A DNA stretch of 8,179 nt, taken from assembly GCA_946480845.1 (NCBI GenBank), contig CAMLLJ010000122.1:1-8179 (forward strand). Direction: 5' to 3'. A program made the position numbers and the translations under genes. This DNA comes from an uncultured Gemmatimonadota bacterium. Its GTDB lineage: Bacteria; Gemmatimonadota; Gemmatimonadetes; Gemmatimonadales; GWC2-71-9. This document shows, piece by piece, positions 1 to 6,490 of the stretch (the first letter of the stretch is position 1; every line of letters starts with the position of its first letter). The notes beneath the pieces were generated by a model. It saw only the letters and a program-made list of their open reading frames with translations. It searched no databases and was not told the origin of the DNA.

Positions 1-822
1 AGCTTCCAGGTGTCCGAGCTGGCGCGGCTCGTGGTGGTCATCTGGTGCGCGATGCTGGCGGCCAAGAAGGGCGACCGGGTGCGGGAGCTGCGCAAGGGCG
101 TCGGGCCGTTCGTGACCGTGCTCGGCGCCATCTTCGTCCTCGTCCTCATGCAGCCGAACCTCTCGATGGCGACGCTCATCACGATGCTCGGCGGCGTCGT
201 GCTGTTCGCCTCGGGCGCCCGCATCGGGCACTTCCTCCTGTTGCTCATGGTGGGCGCGATCGTCGGCTTCAACGCGATCCAGGGTGCGCAGTACCGGGTC
301 GCGCGGCTGGTCAGCTACCTCGGGAAGGGCGATGCCGAGGGCGCCTACCAGATCAAGCAGTCAATCATCGGGTTCGGCTCGGGCCAGCTCTTCGGGGTCG
401 GGCTCGGGGAAGGGCAGCAGAAGCTCGGGTACCTGCCGTACGCCTACTCGGACTTCCTCTTCAGCTCGATCGGCGAGGAGTGGGGCTTCCTCGGCGTCTG
501 CGTCATCGTGGCGCTCTACGCCACCTTCTGCTGGCTGGGCTTCCGCATCGCGCGCACCACGGAAGACCCCTTCGGGCGCTACCTCGCGGTCGGCCTCACC
601 GTCACGGTCGGGCTCACGGCGTTCATGCACATGGCCGTCAACCTCGGGATGATGCCCACCACGGGCCTCACGCTGCCGTTCGTCTCCTATGGTCGCTCGA
701 GCCTCGTGATCTCGCTCCTGGGCGCCGGCATCCTCATCAACATCGGGCGCATGCGCGGAAAGCCGCGCGCACAGGCCCGGGCCCAGCCGCGCGAGCAGGC
801 CCGCGAAGGGCGGGCCGCGTGA
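1..822 (+). CDS. ftsW: FtsW, septal lipid II polymerase (5' truncated by window edge)
   Basis: SEDS-family glycosyltransferase that polymerises lipid II into septal glycan with its partner class B penicillin-binding protein, in the inner membrane. The reading frame is open from base 1, so the N-terminal third is outside the window; the apparent GTG at 10 lies inside a conserved motif (FQVSEL, usually FQPSEL) and is not the start. About seven hydrophobic segments are visible of the usual ten. Family motifs follow in order: QPNLS (bases 151-165, usually QPDLG), QIKQSIIGFGSGQLFGVGLG, LPYAYSDFLF with the conserved aspartate of the large periplasmic loop at 451-453 (the expected catalytic residue), IGEEWGFLG, and LPFVSYGRSS (676-702). 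The last of these carries Arg where Gly is normal. It ends in a basic, Arg/Gln/Ala-rich cytoplasmic tail. RodA is the alternative paralogue, but the murG/ftsQAZ neighbourhood favours FtsW. The stop overlaps the murG start. Confidence 0.95.
   Translation, partial: SFQVSELARLVVVIWCAMLAAKKGDRVRELRKGVGPFVTVLGAIFVLVLMQPNLSMATLITMLGGVVLFASGARIGHFLLLLMVGAIVGFNAIQGAQYRVARLVSYLGKGDAEGAYQIKQSIIGFGSGQLFGVGLGEGQQKLGYLPYAYSDFLFSSIGEEWGFLGVCVIVALYATFCWLGFRIARTTEDPFGRYLAVGLTVTVGLTAFMHMAVNLGMMPTTGLTLPFVSYGRSSLVISLLGAGILINIGRMRGKPRAQARAQPREQAREGRAA
805..810 (+). promoter_or_regulatory. Putative Shine-Dalgarno of murG (GTG 819)
   Basis: GAAGGG sits inside the end of ftsW, 8 bases before the GTG at 819. It is a fair ribosome-binding match and supports that start. 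A slightly better match (AGGAAGGG, 835-842) lies 9 bases before an alternative in-frame GTG at 852, so the site does not settle the start alone. Confidence 0.4.
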
Positions 823-1973
823 GCGCGACCCCGCAGGAAGGGCGCCGGCGCGTGGTGCTCATCGCCGGCGGAGGCACGGGCGGGCACCTCATGCCGGCGC
901 TGGCCATTGCGGAGACCCTGCGGCGAACGGCGCCGGATATCGAGCCGGTGCTGGTCGGCGCCCAGCGCGGGATCGAGGCGCGCATCCTCCCGTCCCGCGG
1001 CTTCCGCCACTATCTCCTGCCCGCCGAGCCGATCTATCGGCGCACCTGGTGGAAGAACGTGCGCTGGCCGTTCGTCGCGGGCCGGCTCGTGGCGCGGCTG
1101 GCGCGGCTCTACCGGGCCGAGCGGCCGGTCGCGGTGCTGGGGACCGGCGGGTATGCCTCGGGCCCGGTGGTGTGGTGGGGCGCGCTCAGGGGGATCCCGA
1201 GCGCGATCCAGGAACAGAACGCCTACCCCGGCCTGGCCACGCGCTGGCTCGCGCGGCGGGTGGATCACATCTACCTCGGCCTGCCCGAAGCGGCCGCACT
1301 GCTCGAGCCGCGCCGGCGCACCCGCGTCGTGGATACGGGCAATCCGATCGTGCCGCCGGATCCCTCGCGCCGTCCGGCCGCACTGGCGCGATTCGGGCTC
1401 GACGGCTCGAAGCCGGTGCTGCTGGTGACCGGCGGAAGCCAGGGCGCGCTTGCCGTCAATCGCGCCGTCGCCTCGTGGCTGGACGCCGGCGGCCTGGGGG
1501 ACGCAACGCTGATCTGGGTGACCGGCCGGGCGAGCTACAGCGAGTTCCTGCGCTACCACGCGCCGCCATCGGTGCAGGTGATCGACTTCCTCGACCCGAT
1601 GGCCGACGCCTATGCGGTGGCCGACCTGGTGCTCTCCCGTGCCGGGATGATCACGGTGGCCGAGATCTGCGCCTGGGGCCTTCCGAGCATCCTGGTCCCG
1701 TTGCCCACGGCCGCCGCCGACCACCAGACCCACAACGCCCGGGCCATGGCCGAGGCCGGCGCGGCGGTTTACCTGTCCCAGCGCGACCTGGTCGACAACG
1801 GGCTCGGGCCGGCGCTCGGAAACCTGCTCCGGGAAGCCCCGGCGCGAGCCGGCATGGCGGGGGCGGCACGCCGCCGGGGACGGCCGGATGCGGCTCACGA
1901 CATCGTGTCGCTTCTCTTGACACTGGTTCATCCGACCGAGGCTTTCGCGAATACAGGCAACGTTTTACATTAG
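819..1973 (+). CDS. murG: MurG, lipid I N-acetylglucosaminyltransferase
   Basis: GT28-family enzyme that transfers GlcNAc from UDP-GlcNAc to lipid I, giving lipid II on the cytoplasmic face of the membrane. The protein is 384 aa from the GTG at 819. It shows the N-terminal lipid-binding glycine loop GGGTGGH (residues 17-23), GTGGYASGP, the EQN motif (132-134; preceded by Gln where His is more usual), the second Rossmann-fold loop GGSQGA (205-210), SRAG (273-276), a conserved Glu in TVAEI (282) and DHQTHNA (301-307), which make up the UDP-GlcNAc pocket. It is somewhat longer than typical MurG (about 355-365 aa): roughly 10 extra residues at the N-terminus and about 15 after the usual end. GTG 819 overlaps the ftsW stop as GTGA, the same arrangement as ftsQ and ftsA. 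GTG 852, just before the glycine loop, is a possible alternative start giving 373 aa. The product, lipid II, is the substrate of FtsW just upstream. Confidence 0.96.
   Translation: MSATPQEGRRRVVLIAGGGTGGHLMPALAIAETLRRTAPDIEPVLVGAQRGIEARILPSRGFRHYLLPAEPIYRRTWWKNVRWPFVAGRLVARLARLYRAERPVAVLGTGGYASGPVVWWGALRGIPSAIQEQNAYPGLATRWLARRVDHIYLGLPEAAALLEPRRRTRVVDTGNPIVPPDPSRRPAALARFGLDGSKPVLLVTGGSQGALAVNRAVASWLDAGGLGDATLIWVTGRASYSEFLRYHAPPSVQVIDFLDPMADAYAVADLVLSRAGMITVAEICAWGLPSILVPLPTAAADHQTHNARAMAEAGAAVYLSQRDLVDNGLGPALGNLLREAPARAGMAGAARRRGRPDAAHDIVSLLLTLVHPTEAFANTGNVLH
1917..1971 (+). promoter_or_regulatory. Weak candidate internal promoter ahead of murC
   Basis: The last 60 bases of murG are clearly less GC-rich than their surroundings. 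They contain an exact TTGACA (1917-1922) and a TANNNT-type hexamer TACATT (1966-1971). These two are 43 bases apart, too far to form one sigma-70 promoter, and neither has a good partner at 16-18 bases. Initiation from TACATT would put the transcript start almost at the murC ATG. This is a suggestion only. Confidence 0.18.
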
Positions 1974-1983
1974 CGCAGCCACG

Positions 1984-3357
1984 ATGGAATTGTTCAGCCC
2001 CGCCGACCGGCGACCGATACACTTCATGGGGATCAGCGGCGCCGGGATGAGCGCTCTTGCGTCCATCGCCTGCCGTCGTGGCGTGGCGGTCACCGGTTGC
2101 GATACCGACCCATCGGGCGCCCAGGATGTGGCGGCGCTCGGCGCCACTGTGCTCTCGGGGCACGACCCGGCGCACCTGGACGGGGTCCGGGCGCTGGTGG
2201 TCACCGCCGCCGTCCGGCCGGATCATCCGGAGCTGGCGCGTGCGCGGAGCCTGGGGATCCCGGTGGTGCCGCGCAAGGCGGCCCTGGCCGAGCTGGTGGC
2301 GGGGCGGACGCTGGTAGCCGCGGCCGGCACGCACGGCAAGACCACCACCACCGTGATGGCCACCGAAGCGCTCACGGCGGCGGGCCTCGAGCCCACGGGC
2401 CTCGCCGGCGGCCGGGTGAGCGGGTGGGGCGGCAACGCGCTGCTGGCCGGCGATGCGCTCTTCGTGGTCGAGGCCGACGAGTACGACCAGGCCTTCCTGA
2501 CGCTGTACCCGACGGTCGCCATCGTGAACAACGTCGAGGCCGACCACCTCGAATGCTATGGCAGCGTGGCGGCGCTCGAGGCGGCGTTCAGGGAGTTCGC
2601 AGGACGCGCGGAGACGGTGCTCGTGGGCGCCGACGATCCGGGCGCGCGGCGGGTGGCGGCAGGGCTGGGCCGGGAAGTCTGGACCTTCGGCGTCGCGGCC
2701 GATGCCTCCTTCCGGATCGGCGATGTGCGCCAGGAGGCGGACCTCACCAGTGCCGCGGTCACCCTGCCGGACGGTCGGTCGGTGACTTTGCGGCTCCGGG
2801 TGCCGGGGCTGCACAACATCCGCAACGCCACCGGCGCCCTTGGAGCGGTGGTGGCGCTGGGAGGAAATATCGAGCGGGCACTCGAAGCGCTCGCGGAGTT
2901 TCGCGGTGTGGGCCGGCGCTTCGACCGGCTCGGTGAAGCAGGCGGCGTGGCGATCGTGGACGACTACGCCCATCATCCCTCCGAACTCGTCGCGACACTC
3001 GCGGCGGCACGGCAGGCGTACCCGGAGCGTCGGCTTGTGGCGGTGTTTCAGCCTCATCTCTTCTCGCGCACGCAGCAGCACGGTGCCGCGATGGGCGCCG
3101 CGCTCGCGGCCGCCGATCTCGCCGTGGTGACCGAGGTGTACGCCGCGCGCGAGCAGCCCATCGCGGGCGTGAGCGGGCGCCAGGTCTCCGACGCCGCCGA
3201 GGCGGCGGGCGCCGTGGCCGTGTTCGAGCCGCGGCGCGATGCGCTCACCGACCGGGTCGCCGCGCTGGTGCGTCCCGGCGACCTGGTGCTCACCCTCGGC
3301 GCCGGCGACATCACGCGCCTGGGGCCCGAGCTCCGCGAGCGACTCGGCGCCGCGTGA
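1984..3357 (+). CDS. murC: MurC, UDP-N-acetylmuramate--L-alanine ligase
   Basis: ATP-dependent cytoplasmic ligase that adds L-alanine to UDP-MurNAc, the first stem-peptide step. The protein is 457 aa, slightly shorter than E. coli MurC (491). Three Mur-ligase domains are visible. The N-terminal UDP-binding Rossmann domain has the family opening IHFMGISGAGMSALA (residues 12-26). The central ATPase has the P-loop GTHGKTTT (115-122), EADE (163-166) and VNNVEADHLE. The C-terminal domain has DDYAHHP (326-332) and QPHLFSR (356-362). The His and Tyr residues after DD are those of MurC rather than MurD, E or F. ATG 1984 fits the family N-terminus; it follows murG by 10 bases and has no recognisable Shine-Dalgarno, unlike ftsZ. 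The stop overlaps the ftsQ start. No murB or ddl gene separates it from ftsQ, although either often lies there in other bacteria. Confidence 0.97.
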   Translation: MELFSPADRRPIHFMGISGAGMSALASIACRRGVAVTGCDTDPSGAQDVAALGATVLSGHDPAHLDGVRALVVTAAVRPDHPELARARSLGIPVVPRKAALAELVAGRTLVAAAGTHGKTTTTVMATEALTAAGLEPTGLAGGRVSGWGGNALLAGDALFVVEADEYDQAFLTLYPTVAIVNNVEADHLECYGSVAALEAAFREFAGRAETVLVGADDPGARRVAAGLGREVWTFGVAADASFRIGDVRQEADLTSAAVTLPDGRSVTLRLRVPGLHNIRNATGALGAVVALGGNIERALEALAEFRGVGRRFDRLGEAGGVAIVDDYAHHPSELVATLAAARQAYPERRLVAVFQPHLFSRTQQHGAAMGAALAAADLAVVTEVYAAREQPIAGVSGRQVSDAAEAAGAVAVFEPRRDALTDRVAALVRPGDLVLTLGAGDITRLGPELRERLGAA

Positions 3358-4028
3358 AGCGCCGCTGGCTCGCGCTCGGCGGCGCGGCCCTCGGGGCGGC
3401 GCTCTGGTTCGGCGGGCCGGGACTGGGGCGGAAGCTGGAGTTCTTCCGGGTGCGGCGGGTCGAGTTCGCGGGCATGCATCACCTCAAGCCGGCGGTGGCG
3501 CTCCCCGCGCTCGGACTCGGGCCCGACGCCAGCATCTTTGACAACCTCGATCCGGTCGCCGAGCGCGCGGCGCGCATCGGTGGCGTGCAGGAGGCGGAGG
3601 CGGGGCGCAGGTTCCCCGGCACCCTGGTGGTGCGCCTCCGGGAAATCCCGCCGGTAGCACTGGTGCCGCGCGGCTCGCGGCTCGCGCTGATGGACTCGGC
3701 CGGGCGGGTGCTGCCGTACGATCCCGCGCATTCGGCGCCGGACCTGCCGATTGCCGCGACGGCGGACGCCAGGGTGGGGCGGCTGCTCCGGCGCGTGATG
3801 CGGCTCGACCCGGCGCTCTTCGCTCGGGTCACCACGGCGGCCCGGGCCGGCGAGGACGTGGTGCTCGTGGTGGATGGCCGGCGCCTGCTGTTCCGGCCCG
3901 ATGCTTCGGTCGAGGAGATGCGTGCCGTGACTGCTGTCGCCCAGGACCTGGTGCGGAAGGGGGAGCGCTACACCGAGCTCGACGGCCGCTTCACGGGCTA
4001 CGTCGTCGTGCGCGGGGCCGGCGCGTGA
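3354..4028 (+). CDS. ftsQ: FtsQ, bitopic divisome protein with POTRA domain
   Basis: Divisome scaffold protein (FtsQ/DivIB family) that normally joins FtsB and FtsL to control septal wall synthesis. The protein is 224 aa, shorter than E. coli FtsQ (276). It has a basic N-terminus (KRRW), one hydrophobic anchor (residues 5-24), then a POTRA-type domain starting FRVRRVEFAG (31-40) and running to about residue 98. The family signature follows across the POTRA/beta-domain border: PGTLVVRLREIPPVALVP (88-105) and LMDSAGRVLPYD (112-123). The rest is the periplasmic beta domain; there is little or no long C-terminal tail. The GTG start at 3354 overlaps the murC stop as GTGA and has no clear Shine-Dalgarno, so translation probably depends on ribosomes finishing murC. 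Sequence conservation in this family is low, so the call rests on domain pattern plus position between murC and ftsA. Confidence 0.92.
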   Translation: MKRRWLALGGAALGAALWFGGPGLGRKLEFFRVRRVEFAGMHHLKPAVALPALGLGPDASIFDNLDPVAERAARIGGVQEAEAGRRFPGTLVVRLREIPPVALVPRGSRLALMDSAGRVLPYDPAHSAPDLPIAATADARVGRLLRRVMRLDPALFARVTTAARAGEDVVLVVDGRRLLFRPDASVEEMRAVTAVAQDLVRKGERYTELDGRFTGYVVVRGAGA

Positions 4029-5275
4029 GCGTCCAGCCCGGGCAGCTCGTCGCGGCGCTCGACCTCGGGTCGAGCAAGGTGACGGCGGTGGTGGCGGAGG
4101 TGAGCGGCGATGCGCGGAACCCCATCGCCAAGATCCTGGGCGTGGCCGTCGAGCGCAGCACCGGCATCCGCCGCGGCGTGGTGCGCGACATCGAGGAGTC
4201 CACCCGCGCCATCGCCAAGGCGATGAAGGACGCCCAGCGGATGGCGGGCGTCGAGGTGGGCACCGTCTACTGCGGCATCGCCGGCGAGCACGTGGCCGGG
4301 CGCAGCTCGCACGGGATGGTGAGCGTCACCGGCGACGAGATCCGCACCAGCGACGTCGCCCGCGTCAACGACATGGCCAGCAACGTGTCGTTCGGCCGGG
4401 ACCACGAGCTGCTGCATGCGATCCCCCAGGACTACCTCATCGACCAGCAGGCCGGGATCAACGAGCCGATCGGCATGACCGGCTCCCGGCTCGAGGCCGA
4501 GGTCTACCTGGTCACCGTCCTCTCCAGCGCCATGCAGAACCTCAGGCGCTGCGTCGAGCGGGCCGGGTATCACGTGGGCGAGTTCGTGCTGGAGCCGCTC
4601 GCGGCGTCGCTGGCGGTGCTGACGCCCGACGAGCGCGAGCTGGGCTGCGTCATCGTGGAGCTGGGCGGCGGCTCGACCAACGTGGCGATCTTCCATAACG
4701 GCAAGATCCGCCATACGGCCTCGCTGCTCATGGCCGGCGGCCACGTGACCAGCGACATCGTCCACGGGCTCCAGGTCACCCAGCACGACGCGGAGCGCCT
4801 GAAGGAACGCTACGGCGCCGCCTACGAGCCGCTGGTGCCCGAGGGCGACATCTTCGACCTGCCCAGCACGCCGGCCCAGGGGGCCCGGAACGCGCACCGT
4901 CGCGTGCTCGCGCATATCATGCACATGCGCCTGCAGGAGATCCTGGAGTTCGCCCTCGACGAAGTGACCCGCGCGGGCTTCCAGCAGCGGCTCCCGGCGG
5001 GCGTGGTGCTGACGGGCGGCGGGGCGGAGACGCCGGGGATCGTCGAGCTGGCGCGCGATGTCTTCGCCATGCCGGCGCGCACCGGGGTGCCGGGCGCGCA
5101 GCTCCGCGGGCTGGCCGACAGCGTCGAGTCGCCCGGGATGGCGGTGCCGGTGGGCCTCGTGCTCTACGGGGCGCGCCAGGTGGCGGGAAGCGGCTTTGGC
5201 ACCGGCGGCCGGCGGTCGCTCGGTGTGGACAAATATCTGGGCCCGGTCAAGCGCTGGTTACAGGACTTCTTCTGA
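4025..5275 (+). CDS. ftsA: FtsA, actin-like membrane anchor of the Z-ring
   Basis: Actin-fold ATPase that tethers FtsZ filaments to the inner membrane and recruits later divisome proteins. The protein is 416 aa, normal for the family. Visible in order: phosphate-1 loop ALDLGSSKVTAVVAEV (residues 10-25), the FtsA-specific 1C region (about 80-165, including HAIPQDYLID and GMTGSRLEAEVYLVT), phosphate-2 motif ELGGGSTNVA (212-221), adenosine motif TGGGAE (330-335), and a C-terminal amphipathic helix ending VKRWLQDFF, the membrane-targeting sequence. The phosphate-2 motif is unusual: Glu replaces the normal first Asp and Asn replaces the second (usual form DLGGGTTDIA). GTG 4025 overlaps the ftsQ stop as GTGA without a clear Shine-Dalgarno, implying coupled translation. 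The gene is followed after 21 bases by ftsZ, its binding partner. Confidence 0.97.
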   Translation: MSVQPGQLVAALDLGSSKVTAVVAEVSGDARNPIAKILGVAVERSTGIRRGVVRDIEESTRAIAKAMKDAQRMAGVEVGTVYCGIAGEHVAGRSSHGMVSVTGDEIRTSDVARVNDMASNVSFGRDHELLHAIPQDYLIDQQAGINEPIGMTGSRLEAEVYLVTVLSSAMQNLRRCVERAGYHVGEFVLEPLAASLAVLTPDERELGCVIVELGGGSTNVAIFHNGKIRHTASLLMAGGHVTSDIVHGLQVTQHDAERLKERYGAAYEPLVPEGDIFDLPSTPAQGARNAHRRVLAHIMHMRLQEILEFALDEVTRAGFQQRLPAGVVLTGGGAETPGIVELARDVFAMPARTGVPGAQLRGLADSVESPGMAVPVGLVLYGARQVAGSGFGTGGRRSLGVDKYLGPVKRWLQDFF

Positions 5276-5283
5276 GTCGTGCC

Positions 5284-5290
5284 GGAGGGG
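5284..5290 (+). promoter_or_regulatory. Strong Shine-Dalgarno of ftsZ
   Basis: GGAGGGG lies 6 bases before ATG 5297 and is the best ribosome-binding match in the window. It decides the ftsZ start: the upstream in-frame GTG at 5279 would place this site inside the gene. A dedicated strong site fits the need for far more FtsZ than FtsA or FtsQ, whose starts lack one. Confidence 0.75.
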
Positions 5291-5296
5291 ACGCCA

Positions 5297-6490
5297 ATGA
5301 TTTTTGAGCTCGAAGAGAACGGCGCGCAGAACGCGCGGATGAAGGTGGTCGGCGTCGGCGGCGGCGGCGGCAATGCAGTGAACCGGATGATCGAGGAGGG
5401 CCTGGGCGGGGTCGAGTTCATCTCGGTGAACACCGACTCCCAGGCGCTCACCACGTCGATGTCCGACGTGAAGGTGCAGATCGGCAAGAAGCTGACGCGC
5501 GGGCTCGGGGCCGGCGCGCGGCCCGAGATCGGCCGGCAGGCGATCGAGGAGAACCGCGACGACATCGCGCCGCTGCTGCAGGGGGCCGACATGGTGTTCG
5601 TCACCTGCGGCATGGGCGGCGGGACCGGCACCGGCGCGGCGCCCGTCATCGCGGAGATGGCCCGCGCCAACGGGGCGCTGACGGTGGGCATCGTCACCAA
5701 GCCCTTCCTGTTCGAGGGGCGGAAGCGGATGCGGCAGGCGGAGATCGGCATCAGCGAGATGCGCAAGAGCGTGGACACGATGATCGTCGTGCCCAACGAG
5801 CGCCTCCTCGCGGTGGTGGGGAAGGGCATCCCCTTCCAGGACGCCCTCAAGAAGGCCGACGAGGTGCTCCTGCACGCCACGCAGGGCATCGCGAGCCTGA
5901 TCACCGCGACCGGCATCATCAATGTGGACTTCGCCGACGTGCGCACCGTCATGCAGAACGGCGGCGCGGCGCTCATGGGCACCGGCATCGGCCGGGGCGA
6001 GAACCGGGCGCTCGAAGCGGCGCAGCAGGCCATCTCCAGCCCGCTCCTCGACAACGTCTCCATCGCCGGCGCGCTCGGCGTCCTCATCAACATCATCGGC
6101 GGCGACGACCTCACCCTCGGCGAGGTCACCCAGATCAACGACATCATTCACGATGCCGTGGGCGATGAGGCCGAGATCATCTTCGGCGCGGGCAAGGACC
6201 CCGCGATGCACGGCGAGGTGCGCGTGACGGTGATCGCCACCGGGTTCGATCGCGCGGTGACGGGCACGGAACCGGCGCATGGACGCCCGGTGATCGGCAG
6301 CGCCGTGCTGCCGTTCCCTGGCACGAAGCGTGCTTCCCAGCCCGTGGTGCAGGCCCCTGCAGCGGGCACCCGCCCGACGCCGCGGCCCACGCCCCCGGCC
6401 CAGGCCCCGGCAACCCCCGCCGCCGCCAACGCCGGGCACGACATGCCCGAGATGGAGATCCCCACGTTCATCCGCAGGCAAATGGACTGA
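5297..6490 (+). CDS. ftsZ: FtsZ, tubulin-like division GTPase
   Basis: Cytoplasmic GTPase that polymerises into the Z-ring at the division site. The protein is 397 aa from ATG 5297. It has the N-terminal glycine loop GGGGGNAVN (residues 21-29), SVNTDSQAL, the tubulin signature GGGTGTG (107-113), and NVDFADV (209-215), which matches the E. coli segment holding its T7-region aspartates. The C-terminal subdomain contains [10 protein letters not shown] and [13 protein letters not shown]. After the globular core comes a Pro/Ala-rich unstructured linker of about 60 residues, then the conserved C-terminal peptide [11 protein letters not shown] that binds FtsA and other partners, matching the E. coli form DIPAFLRKQAD. 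The start follows the Shine-Dalgarno at 5284-5290; a GTG at 5279 would add six residues. The stop overlaps the next gene as TGATG. No substitution in the GTPase core stands out. Confidence 0.98.
   Translation: MIFELEENGAQNARMKVVGVGGGGGNAVNRMIEEGLGGVEFISVNTDSQALTTSMSDVKVQIGKKLTRGLGAGARPEIGRQAIEENRDDIAPLLQGADMVFVTCGMGGGTGTGAAPVIAEMARANGALTVGIVTKPFLFEGRKRMRQAEIGISEMRKSVDTMIVVPNERLLAVVGKGIPFQDALKKADEVLLHATQGIASLITATGIINVDFADVRTVMQNGGAALMGTGIGRGENRALEAAQQAISSPLLDNVSIAGALGVLINIIGGDDLTLGEVTQINDIIHDAVGDEAEIIFGAGKDPAMHGEVRVTVIATGFDRAVTGTEPAHGRPVIGSAVLPFPGTKRASQPVVQAPAAGTRPTPRPTPPAQAPATPAAANAGHDMPEMEIPTFIRRQMD

Noticed and set aside
45..818. Upstream extension of the murG frame through ftsW
   Set aside because: The frame is open, but its translation before 819 is Arg-rich noise while the other frame encodes clear FtsW. 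A fusion is not supported; murG homology begins just after 819.
1917..1945. Full sigma-70 promoter based on the exact TTGACA
   Set aside because: At 16-18 bases downstream the sequence reads AGGCTTTC, with no -10 resemblance, so the hexamer alone does not make a promoter.
1049..2050. Long plus-strand frame overlapping murG and murC
   Set aside because: It is an alternative frame of murG with Arg/Gly/Ala-rich composition and no recognisable domain; murG and murC explain the same bases fully.
6352..6430. Pro/Ala-rich repetitive stretch in ftsZ
   Set aside because: This is the normal disordered FtsZ linker before the C-terminal peptide, not a repeat element or an insertion.
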